A stretch of DNA of 64,000 bases. It comes from Isoptericola luteus (lineage in GTDB: Bacteria > Actinomycetota > Actinomycetes > Actinomycetales > Cellulomonadaceae). Location of the stretch: assembly GCF_020297055.1 (NCBI RefSeq), contig NZ_JAIXCQ010000015.1, positions 16,521 to 80,520 of the forward strand. Reading direction: 5' to 3'. The position numbers were made by a program, and so were the translations under genes. Below the pieces are notes generated by a model. That model made no database searches. It had not been told where the DNA came from and worked only from the letters and a program-made list of their open reading frames with translations. Shown in pieces: positions 16,079-23,879 of the stretch (positions are counted from its first letter, which is position 1; each line of letters starts with the position of its first letter).

Positions 16079-16813
16079 GTGGGAAAGCTTGATGGCAAGG
16101 TAGCGGTGATCACCGGCGGGTCCACCGGAATGGCGTTGGCCGGCGCCAAGCTCTTTGTGGACGAAGGAGCGCACGTCTTCATCCAGGCCCGGCGGCAGGA
16201 AGCGCTGGACGCCGCCGTCGAGCTGATCGGCCGCAACGTCACCGCCGTCCAGGGCGACGCTGCCGAGCTCGACGACCTGGACCGCTTGTTCGACACCGTC
16301 AAGCGTGAGAAGGGCTCCATCGACGTGCTGTGGGCCAGCGCAGGGATGGGAGAACCTGCCGTGCTCGGCGAGATCACCGAGGAGCAGTTCCACCGCGCCT
16401 TCTCGCTCAACGCGCGCGGCACCCTGTTCACCGTGCAGAAGGCGTTGCCGCTGATCAACGACGACGGCTCGATCCTGATGACCGGATCGAACGCCTCCCT
16501 CGGCGCCTTCCCCGGCTGGAGCCTCTACGCGGGAAGCAAGGCCGTCCAGCAGGCCTGGGCCCGCGTCTGGCTCAACGAGTTGCGCGACCGCAGGATCCGG
16601 GTCAACGTCCTGACCCCCGGTCAGGTCGCCACCGCCAAGCAGGAAGAGCTCTTCGACCAGGCGACCAGAGCCGCGTTCGAGTCCCTCATCCCGCGCGGAG
16701 CGATGGGCCGCCCCGACGAGATCGCCACCATCGCCCTGTTCCTCGCCTCCGACGACTCCGCCTACGTCAACGGACTGGAGCTCGTCGCCGACGGCGGCAC
16801 CACCGCCATCTGA
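16079..16813 (+). CDS. SDR family oxidoreductase
   Basis: A 244-residue classical short-chain dehydrogenase. The NAD(P) site is VAVITGGSTGMALAGAKL (residues 8-25, GGxxxG-like), then SxN-type residues in LMTGSNASLGAF, the catalytic Y-x3-K in YAGSKAVQQA (about 153-157) and the C-terminal FLASDDSAYVNGLELVADGG. Substrate unknown. GTG start with GGAG upstream. It is the first gene of the cluster facing the LysR regulator. Confidence 0.9.
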   Translation: MGKLDGKVAVITGGSTGMALAGAKLFVDEGAHVFIQARRQEALDAAVELIGRNVTAVQGDAAELDDLDRLFDTVKREKGSIDVLWASAGMGEPAVLGEITEEQFHRAFSLNARGTLFTVQKALPLINDDGSILMTGSNASLGAFPGWSLYAGSKAVQQAWARVWLNELRDRRIRVNVLTPGQVATAKQEELFDQATRAAFESLIPRGAMGRPDEIATIALFLASDDSAYVNGLELVADGGTTAI

Positions 16814-16878
16814 ACTACGAACGAGTGAGAGCGGCGCCTGAAGGACAGACGCCCCGAGCACAGAAGGAAGTACACCTC

Positions 16879-17502
16879 ATGAGCAGCATCACCTTCATCG
16901 GTGCGGGGAACATGGCCCGCACGATCGGGACGCGCGCGGTGGCGGGCGGCAACACCGTCGAGATCATGGCACGCGACCAGTCCAAGGCCGACGACCTGGC
17001 CGCGGCCCTCGGTGGCGGCACCACGGCAGGCAGGTGGGGAGCCGTACCGACGGGGGACATCGTGATCGCGGCCCTGCTGTACGACGGTGTCGTCTCGACC
17101 GTCGCCGAGTACGGGGACGCTCTCGCGGGCAAGATCATCGTCGACATCAGCAACCCGTTCAACGTCACGTTCGACGGGCTGGCCCACGAAGAGCCGACCT
17201 CGATCGCGCAGGAGGTCGCCAAGATCGCCCCGGCCGGCGCCAGCGTGTTCAAGGCCTTCAACACCAACTTTCGTGGCGTCCTCGAGCAGGGCCGTCCCGA
17301 CGTCTTCATCGCCGGCGACGACACGTCGGCCAAGGCGAACCTGGCGGCATTCGTCGAGAGCCTCGGGCTGCGCCCGCTGGATGTCGGCGGCCTGAAGATG
17401 TCGCACTGGTTGGAAGGCATGGGAGTGGTCACGGTAGGCCTCGCCGGAAACGGGATCGGCCACGGGAACTTCGCCCTCGGCGTCGACGAGATCGCAGCCT
17501 GA
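16879..17502 (+). CDS. F420-dependent NADP reductase-like protein
   Basis: A 207-residue Rossmann protein of the NADPH:F420 oxidoreductase/ProC-like group. The N-terminal nucleotide site is SITFIGAGNMARTIGTRAVA (residues 3-22), with VDISNPFNVTFDGL (about 92-105), VFKAFNTNF (about 128) and a C-terminal SHWLEGMGVVTVGLAGNGIG region. Cofactor and substrate cannot be assigned. GAAGGAAG precedes the ATG at 16879, 65 bases after the dehydrogenase gene. A broken paralogue is found at 18521-18776. Confidence 0.8.
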   Translation: MSSITFIGAGNMARTIGTRAVAGGNTVEIMARDQSKADDLAAALGGGTTAGRWGAVPTGDIVIAALLYDGVVSTVAEYGDALAGKIIVDISNPFNVTFDGLAHEEPTSIAQEVAKIAPAGASVFKAFNTNFRGVLEQGRPDVFIAGDDTSAKANLAAFVESLGLRPLDVGGLKMSHWLEGMGVVTVGLAGNGIGHGNFALGVDEIAA

Positions 17503-17665
17503 GCCTCACCGAGGCTCGGCATAGCCCCTTCCGTTCGTCAGGGCTTCGTCTTGTCAGGGCTTCGTCAGCGACCGATGCGACCTGAGCGCGGTTCTGCCGC
17601 GGACTTGAGGACCTGGTGACGTCACCCTGCGGCACTCCGCCGCAGATTCTCACAAAGGAGTCATC

Positions 17666-18499
17666 GTGCGTCTTGTATGGCAGCTCTTGGTCGTGGTGAC
17701 GGTCTGGATCCTCGGCAGTCTGGGCACTGCGGCGGTGAAGGACGACCCCTGGCTGACGCTCGTCGCCGGACTGCTGACGGCCGTCGTCGCAGTCGTCGTC
17801 TACGGCTGGCTGGTGCGGCGCACCGAGCATCGAGCCCCCGACGAGATATCGGTGAAGGGAGCAGGTGCCGGCGTCGGCTGGGGCACGCTGCTCGGGGTCG
17901 CGTTGTTCGGGGCGGTCATCGCGAGCATCGCCTTCGTCGGCGACTACACGATCAGCGGCGTCGGCACGCCGGTAGGCGCCGCCGGGCTGCTCGGCATCAT
18001 GGCGGGTGCGGCGGTGACCGAGGAGCTCCTGTTCCGCGGTGTCCTGTTCCGGAACGTCGAGCGCTGGACCGGAACATGGCTGGCGCTCGTGCTGACCGGT
18101 GCGCTGTTCGGCCTGATCCACCTGCTCAACCAGAACGCCACCCTGTGGGGCGCCATCGCTATCGCCATCTCTGCAGGCGGGATGCTGACGGCCGCGTACG
18201 TCGCCACCCGAAAGCTCTGGTTGCCGGTCGGTCTGCACCTCGGCTGGAACATCGCCGCCAGCGCCATCTTCAGTACCGAGGTGTCCGGCAGCGACACCGC
18301 GCAGGGCTTGCTGGACGCGACGATGTCGGGTCCGGCGCTGATCACGGGTGGCGCCTTCGGGCCGGAGGGCAGCGTGTTCGCCGTGGTGCTCGGTGTGGTG
18401 GCCACCGGCGTGCTCATGTGGCTGGCCCACCGGCGTGGTCACGTGGTGCCCGTCCGTCGCTCGGCCCGGGTGGACGTCGTCGCCGAGCTCGCCGGGTGA
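17666..18499 (+). CDS. CPBP family intramembrane metalloprotease
   Basis: A 277-residue membrane protein with about seven or eight hydrophobic segments. The abortive-infection/CPBP motifs are present: E-E-x3-R in TEELLFRGVLFRN (about residues 118-130), a conserved His in LFGLIHLLNQ (about 150) and HLGWN (about 191-195). Members process prenylated proteins, bacteriocins or sigma-factor partners; the target here is unknown. The GTG at 17666 has AAAGGAG upstream. Confidence 0.88.
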   Translation: MRLVWQLLVVVTVWILGSLGTAAVKDDPWLTLVAGLLTAVVAVVVYGWLVRRTEHRAPDEISVKGAGAGVGWGTLLGVALFGAVIASIAFVGDYTISGVGTPVGAAGLLGIMAGAAVTEELLFRGVLFRNVERWTGTWLALVLTGALFGLIHLLNQNATLWGAIAIAISAGGMLTAAYVATRKLWLPVGLHLGWNIAASAIFSTEVSGSDTAQGLLDATMSGPALITGGAFGPEGSVFAVVLGVVATGVLMWLAHRRGHVVPVRRSARVDVVAELAG

Positions 18500-18520
18500 T
18501 CGCGCGTACCGGCCGGCGGC

Positions 18521-18776
18521 GCCGTGCAGGTCGTCTCCCGGTACGGGGAGGCACTGGCCGGGAAGATCGTCATCGACATCTCCAGCACCTTCGACGCCGA
18601 CGCCACCGGGCTCGTCGTCCCCGAGGGCACTCCGGGGCGCAGGAGATCGCCAAGGTCGCCCCGGCGCCCTGGAGATGGCCCGCTGGCTGGAAGGAGTCGG
18701 GCCGCTGCTGATGGGCCTGGCCAGCCACGGTGCCGGGACCTTCGACATCGCTCTCGGCGTCGACCTCCGCGCCTGA
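18521..18776 (+). pseudogene. Remnant of an F420-reductase-like paralogue
   Basis: Pieces of a second copy of the gene at 16879-17502 are visible in shifting frames. VVSRYGEALAGKIVIDISST matches VVSTVAEYGDALAGKIIVDI..., a QEIAKVAPA piece matches QEVAKIAPA, and EMARWLEGVGPLLMG ending DIALGVDLRA-stop matches the C terminus. The 5' third and a central block of about 55 codons are missing and at least two frame changes occur. It is a decayed duplication or a scar of cluster rearrangement. Confidence 0.8.
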
Positions 18777-18825
18777 GCGAACCCCACACCACCGTTCCTC
18801 CGCATCAACCCCAAGGAGCAGCAGC

Positions 18826-19770
18826 GTGCACGTCTTCGTCACTGGCGGGACCGGCCATTCCGGTTCGCACATCATTCCCGAGCTCATCACCGCGGGGCAC
18901 GAGGTCACCGGCCTGGCGCGGTCGGACACCGCAGCGGCGGCGCTGTCCGCGCTCGGTGCGAAGGTCCGCCGCGGCGACCTCCAGGACCTCGACGGGCTCA
19001 AGGCCGCGGCGGCGGACTCCGACGGCGTCGTCCACGTCGCACACCGGCAGGACCTGCTTCCGTCCGGTGGGATCGCCGCCATGGCCGCCGCGGAGCTCCC
19101 GGTCATGCTCGCGTACGGCGAGGCGCTCGCGGGAACAGGGAAGCCGCTGGTCGCGGCGGGGAGCATCGGCTCACCCGGCACCGGGCGGGACCTGGGCCGC
19201 CCGGCCACCGAGGACGACCCGGCGCTTGTCGTCGGCGACGAGCACCAGGGCACCCTGCGAGCCCGGAACGTCGTGGAGACCGCCATCATCGGACTCGCCG
19301 AGCGGGGGGTGCGGTCCTCCGTCGTGCGGCTCGCCACGATTGCGCACGGCACCACCGATCGCGCCGGTTTTCTCCCCATGCTGATCGCTCTCGCCCAGCA
19401 GAGGGGCTTCGCCGGCTATCCCGGAGACGGCGAGAACCTGTGGAACGCCGTCCACGTCCGCGATGCCGCCTCCTTGTTCCGTCTGGCGCTGGAGAAGGGC
19501 CCTGCGGGCAGGTACTGGCACGCGGTCGAGGACGGCGGCATCCCGTTCCGCGAGATCGCCGAGGCGATCGGCAGCCGCCTGGGCGTGCCCGCCGTGAGCG
19601 TGCCCCTGGACGAGCTGATGCTGCCGGGGTACTTCGGGTTCCTCACGAACGTGGTCACGCAGAGCTATCCGACGTCCAACGACATCACCCGCAAGACCCT
19701 CGGCTGGGCACCTGCTCAACCCAGCCTGCTCGACGATCTGGACAACGGGCACTACTTCCCCGCCGGCTGA
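18826..19770 (+). CDS. NAD(P)-binding epimerase/dehydratase-like protein
   Basis: A 314-residue extended-SDR protein. The N-terminal motif is HVFVTGGTGHSGSHIIPELI (residues 2-21), followed by GDLQDLDGLKAAAADSDGVV. The third quarter has the substrate-domain stretch WNAVHVRDAASLFRLALE. The usual Y-x3-K is not evident, so it may be a redox-inactive or reductase-type member. The GTG at 18826 is preceded by AAGGAG. Last gene of the LysR cluster. Confidence 0.85.
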   Translation: MHVFVTGGTGHSGSHIIPELITAGHEVTGLARSDTAAAALSALGAKVRRGDLQDLDGLKAAAADSDGVVHVAHRQDLLPSGGIAAMAAAELPVMLAYGEALAGTGKPLVAAGSIGSPGTGRDLGRPATEDDPALVVGDEHQGTLRARNVVETAIIGLAERGVRSSVVRLATIAHGTTDRAGFLPMLIALAQQRGFAGYPGDGENLWNAVHVRDAASLFRLALEKGPAGRYWHAVEDGGIPFREIAEAIGSRLGVPAVSVPLDELMLPGYFGFLTNVVTQSYPTSNDITRKTLGWAPAQPSLLDDLDNGHYFPAG

Positions 19771-19784
19771 CGGCGGGAGCCCGC

Positions 19785-19822
19785 ACGGCGCGTGTCCCCG
19801 CAGGCAGGGCGACACGCGCCGT
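19785..19822. terminator. Bidirectional terminator hairpin
   Basis: ACGGCGCGTGTC (19785-19796) pairs with GACACGCGCCGT (19811-19822), a perfect 12-bp stem with a 14-base loop, between the convergent epimerase-like and pnkp genes. Confidence 0.7.
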
Positions 19823-19825
19823 CGC

Positions 19826-22387
19826 TCACAGCCTCGGGTCGACGGGTTCGGACTCCAACGCGAGCACGGCGAACGCCATCTGGTGCACGGACCACAGGGG
19901 CTCTCCGGCGAGGAACCGGGTGAGCGCCTCGATGCCCAGGCCGTGCTCACGGAGCGCGAGGTTCCGTTTGCGGCCCAGCCCGCGGTTCCGCAGCACGTCG
20001 AGGGAGTCGGTGTAGTCCGGGCCGTAGATGATGCGCAGGTACTCCCGTCCGCGGACCTTCAGTCCCGGCTGGACACGCTTGGTGGGCGCAGCTGGCTTGA
20101 CCACCATCCCCTCACCGCCCGCGGCGGTCAGGTCGAGCCACCATCGGGTCGCCTCGGCCCTCTGCTCCGCGGAGGTCAGGTCGACGAAGCGGTGCCGGGT
20201 AGGGGTGATCAAGGGGTCTGTCAGCGTCGCGATCTTCTCCAGGTGCCAGCGGTGGGTCTCGGTCGCTGCCAGGGCTCGGCCCTCGGCAGCAAGGATCTGG
20301 AACGGGGCGAGCGTGACACCCTCCAATCCGTCGGTACGGCGCACGTAGGCCCCGTATGCCGCTCGGTAGGCAGCCGCGTTGGCCTCGCGGCTCGCCACGC
20401 GCCCGGCCAGCGCCGAGACGTCCAGGCCACGGGAGGCGGCGCGGGCGAGCGCCGCAGATGCCTCGGGGAGCGCGGTGAGCGCGGCCGCGCCGACGGAGGC
20501 GTACTGCTCCTTGATCAGCCCTTCGGCCTTGGCAGACCAGGGGAGCAGCTCGCAGTCCAGGGCGACCCAGTCGGTGTCGAGCTCCTCGAACAGCGGGGAC
20601 ACCGCGTCGGTGAGCCGCGCCACGAGCTCGTCGTGGCCGTGCGAGAAGAACGCCCGTCCCGTGCGGGTGTAGACGACTCCGGTGGTGCCGTCGGAGACCG
20701 CGAACCGGCGTCGTGCGGCCTCGGCGTCGCGGGCGAGCACGGCGACAGCCCGTGAGCCCATGTGCTTCTCCTCGCAGACGACCTCGCCCACGCCCGCCGC
20801 GGCGTACTCGGCGAACGCCTGCTCGGGGTGCTCGAGGAACCCGTCGAGGGTCGACGTCGGTGCCGGGGCCATGGTCGGCGGCAGGTAGATCAGCCAGCGC
20901 GGGTCCACGGCGAACCGACTCATCACCTCCAGCGCGGCGGCAGCGTTCTCCTCGGGGATCTTGACCCGTCCGGCGTGCTCGGTGGTGTGCCAGCGGGTGC
21001 CGGCGACGTCGTCGATGTTCAGCGCGGTCGGCTCGCGTTCCTCGGCCCCGGCAGCGGGCGTGAGCGGACGAACGGGCTCGTAGTACTGCTCGAGCGCCGC
21101 AACCTGCACGACCTCCTTCTCCGGGTACCGCAGCGCGGTGAGCCGGCCGCCGAACACGACACCCGTGTCGAGGCAGATCGTGTTGTTGACCCATTCCGGC
21201 TCCAGGACCGGGGTGTGCCCGTAGACGACCATGGCCTTGCCGCGGTACTCCCGCGCCCACGGGTAGCGGACCGGGAGGCCGTACTCGTCGGTCTCGCCGG
21301 TGGTGTCGCCATACAGCGCGAACGACCGGACGCGCGCGGAGGACCGCCCGTGATAGGCCTCCTTGAGCCCGGCGTGCGCGACGACGAGGCGGCCGTCGTC
21401 GAGGACGAGGTGGCTCAGCAGGCGGTCCATGAACGCCCGCGCGTCCTGGGTGAAGGCCGGCCCGGCGGCCTCGAGCTGGGCGAGGGACTCACCCAGCCCG
21501 TGCTGGACCTGGACCTTCGCGCCCTTGAGTGCGCGCACCAGCTTGGCCTCGTGGTTGCCGGCCACGCACAGTGCCGCACCGCCGGCGGTCATCCCCATGA
21601 CGAGGCGCAGCACGCCGGGAGTGTCCGGTCCGCGGTCGACGAGGTCACCGACGAACACCGCGGTCCTGCCCTCGGGATGAGCGGCGTCGACCGCGCGCCC
21701 CGCGTCGTCGCGCGTGATCGCGTAGCCGAGCTTCTCCAGCAGCATGACCAGCTCGGTGGCGCAGCCGTGGACGTCGCCCACGATGTCGAACGGTCCGCGC
21801 AGCTCACGTCGGTCGTTCCACGGCTTCTCCGGCGTGATCACGACCCTCTCGATCTCGTCCCCGCGCAGCACGTGCACGCGACGGAAGCCCTCCTTGCGCA
21901 GGAGCCGCAGAGACCGCTTGAGATCCTTGTGCTGGCGCGCGACCACGTGTGCGCCGAAGCCGCGGTCCGGGCGCCGCGCGTTGCGTTCGACGGCGACGGC
22001 CTCGGGCACGTCCAGGACGATCGCGTCGACCAGGACGTTGTTCTCCTTGGCGAGCCTGACCAGCGAGGCCCGGGCGGACGCCTGCACGTTGGTGGCGTCG
22101 ACGACCGTCAGCAGGCCGCGCCGAAGGCGGGTCCCGACGATGTAGTGCAGGACGTCGAAGGCGTCTGGGGTGGCTGCCTGGTCGTTCGGGTCGTCGGACA
22201 CCAGCCCACGGCAGAAGTCCGAGGAGACCACCTGGGAGCTCCTGAAGTGCGCGGCGCCGAAGGTCGTCTTGCCGCTGCCGGACACGCCGACCAGCAGTAC
22301 CAGACCCATCGACGGCACACCGATCTCACGCACCTCGGTCCCTGCGTCGTTCATGGTCTCCTCGTCGGGCTCGGTGCGCTCAGCCAC
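19826..22387 (-). CDS. pnkp: Polynucleotide kinase-phosphatase (RNA repair)
   Basis: An 853-residue three-domain RNA end-healing and sealing enzyme. Domain 1 is a kinase with P-loop GVSGSGKTT (residues 34-42). Domain 2 is a metallophosphatase with VGDVHGCATE (about 202-211), FVGDLVDRGPDT (about 242) and AGNHEAKL (about 277). Domain 3 is a ligase-type adenylyltransferase with the nucleotidyl lysine in EEKHMGSRAV (about 537-546), EGMVVKPA (about 755) and GLKVRGREYL (about 768). It repairs broken tRNA together with Hen1, whose gene overlaps it by 8 bases. The start is GTG 22387 or the inner ATG 22354. Confidence 0.95.
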   Translation of the reverse strand: MAERTEPDEETMNDAGTEVREIGVPSMGLVLLVGVSGSGKTTFGAAHFRSSQVVSSDFCRGLVSDDPNDQAATPDAFDVLHYIVGTRLRRGLLTVVDATNVQASARASLVRLAKENNVLVDAIVLDVPEAVAVERNARRPDRGFGAHVVARQHKDLKRSLRLLRKEGFRRVHVLRGDEIERVVITPEKPWNDRRELRGPFDIVGDVHGCATELVMLLEKLGYAITRDDAGRAVDAAHPEGRTAVFVGDLVDRGPDTPGVLRLVMGMTAGGAALCVAGNHEAKLVRALKGAKVQVQHGLGESLAQLEAAGPAFTQDARAFMDRLLSHLVLDDGRLVVAHAGLKEAYHGRSSARVRSFALYGDTTGETDEYGLPVRYPWAREYRGKAMVVYGHTPVLEPEWVNNTICLDTGVVFGGRLTALRYPEKEVVQVAALEQYYEPVRPLTPAAGAEEREPTALNIDDVAGTRWHTTEHAGRVKIPEENAAAALEVMSRFAVDPRWLIYLPPTMAPAPTSTLDGFLEHPEQAFAEYAAAGVGEVVCEEKHMGSRAVAVLARDAEAARRRFAVSDGTTGVVYTRTGRAFFSHGHDELVARLTDAVSPLFEELDTDWVALDCELLPWSAKAEGLIKEQYASVGAAALTALPEASAALARAASRGLDVSALAGRVASREANAAAYRAAYGAYVRRTDGLEGVTLAPFQILAAEGRALAATETHRWHLEKIATLTDPLITPTRHRFVDLTSAEQRAEATRWWLDLTAAGGEGMVVKPAAPTKRVQPGLKVRGREYLRIIYGPDYTDSLDVLRNRGLGRKRNLALREHGLGIEALTRFLAGEPLWSVHQMAFAVLALESEPVDPRL

Positions 22388-23777
22388 GGCGGAACACCGC
22401 CATCTGGGTCGGTGTGCCCAGCTCGGGGTCGCGGTCGCCGACCCCGCGGAGCTCGACCGTGTAGCCGTGGTCTCCGGCGACCCGGGTGGCCCAGGACTCG
22501 AACTCCGCGCGGCTCCATTCGAACCGGTGGTCGGGATGCCGCATGCCGGTGAGGTCTTCGTAGTTCGCGTTGTACTCCCGGTTCGGGGTCGTCACCAGGA
22601 CGGCGCGCGGCCGCGCCGTGGCGAGGACGACGCGCTCGAGGGCGGCCAGACGTGGCGGGTCGACGTGCTCGACGACCTCCATCAGCACCGCGGCGTCGAA
22701 CCCGGCGAACCGGGCGTCCTCGTACGTCAGGGCGCCCTGGAACAGGTCGATCCGGGCCGCCTGGCGGTCGCCGACCGTGTCGAGATGCAGCCTGCGCGCG
22801 GCGATCTGGAGCGACCGGGTCGAGACGTCCGTGCCCGTGACCTTGGTGAAGGACGGCTCGGCGGCGAGCTTGGCCAGGAACTGGCCCGGGCCGCACCCCA
22901 GGTCGATCACCGACCGTGCCCCGAGCTCCCGCAACGCTTCGAGCACGGCCTCGTGCCGCTGCACGTTGAGCGACGCACGCCGCGCCGGTGGCTGCAGGGC
23001 CTCCTCGTCCTCGGGCGGCTCGAGCGCGTCCTCGGTGGTGTCGTCCAGCTCGGCAAGACGCGCCAGCGCGACGCGGGGCAGGGAGGAGCTCCGGCCCAGG
23101 TAGCGGCGGGTGATGAGCTCGCGATCGGGGTGCGCGGTCAGCCATCCCTCGCCGGAACGGAGCAGCTTGTCCACCTCATCGTCGCTCTGCCAGTAGTGCT
23201 TCGCCTCGTCCAGCACCGGCAGGAGCACGTGCAGCTGGTTCAGCGCGTCGGCCAGCCGGACGTCACCGCTCAGGCTCAGGGAGACGTACCGGGAGTCGCC
23301 CCACTCCGGGAACCGGTCGTCCAGCGCGATCGGGTCGGCCGTCACCGTCCATCCCAAGGGTTCGAACACCCTGCGGGCGATCTCCGGGCCACCGCGGCAC
23401 GGCAGCACCGGGACGCGGATCTCCAGGGGCATCGGCGCGTCGGCGACGGCCTGGCGGGCGTCCGACCGGCCTCGGCGGGCGGTGCTGAACACGTCCGCGA
23501 GGGCGACGCCGAGCAGCGACGAGGCCGCGTACGACCGGTCGTTGACGTACTTGGCCAGCGAGAAGTCCGGCGTCCTCCTGCCCGCCGACCGGGCGAGGCG
23601 TACCGGGTCGATCTCGACCAGCAGGGCCACCGTGCAGCGCTCGTCCGACGCCTCGGGGTAGAACACCGTCGCCGTCCCGAACGACTGGCGGAGCTCCTGC
23701 ACCCGGTCCGGATGCTTGTGCAGCAGATGACCCAGGTCCGTCGCCGGGCGGTGGGTGGTCGTCAGGGTCAGGAGCAC
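22380..23777 (-). CDS. hen1: 3'-terminal RNA ribose 2'-O-methyltransferase Hen1
   Basis: A 465-residue protein. The N-terminal half, starting LLTLTTTHRPATDLGHLLHK, is the bacterial Hen1 N-terminal domain that supports Pnkp ligase activity. The C-terminal half is an SAM methyltransferase with DLGCGPGQFLAKLA (about residues 290-303) and the metal-binding E-x2-E-H in LMEVVEHVDPPRL (about 364). It methylates the 2'-OH at the break so that the repaired RNA resists re-cleavage. I take GTG 23777 (V-LLTLTTTH) as the start; the frame extends further but without family resemblance. Confidence 0.94.
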   Translation of the reverse strand: MLLTLTTTHRPATDLGHLLHKHPDRVQELRQSFGTATVFYPEASDERCTVALLVEIDPVRLARSAGRRTPDFSLAKYVNDRSYAASSLLGVALADVFSTARRGRSDARQAVADAPMPLEIRVPVLPCRGGPEIARRVFEPLGWTVTADPIALDDRFPEWGDSRYVSLSLSGDVRLADALNQLHVLLPVLDEAKHYWQSDDEVDKLLRSGEGWLTAHPDRELITRRYLGRSSSLPRVALARLAELDDTTEDALEPPEDEEALQPPARRASLNVQRHEAVLEALRELGARSVIDLGCGPGQFLAKLAAEPSFTKVTGTDVSTRSLQIAARRLHLDTVGDRQAARIDLFQGALTYEDARFAGFDAAVLMEVVEHVDPPRLAALERVVLATARPRAVLVTTPNREYNANYEDLTGMRHPDHRFEWSRAEFESWATRVAGDHGYTVELRGVGDRDPELGTPTQMAVFRRG

Positions 23778-23879
23778 GCACGCATCATGCCCTGGGGCAC
23801 GTGGCCGATGCACGCGGGTTTCGTACGTGACCTGCGGGGAACCAGCCGCCGGCGTGTACCGGCGGCGCTTCGGCGCCCA

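Noticed and set aside
17530..17570. A regulatory repeat (GTCAGGGCTTCGTC region, partly doubled)
   Set aside because: Only two overlapping copies with no symmetry or clear promoter context; too weak to call.
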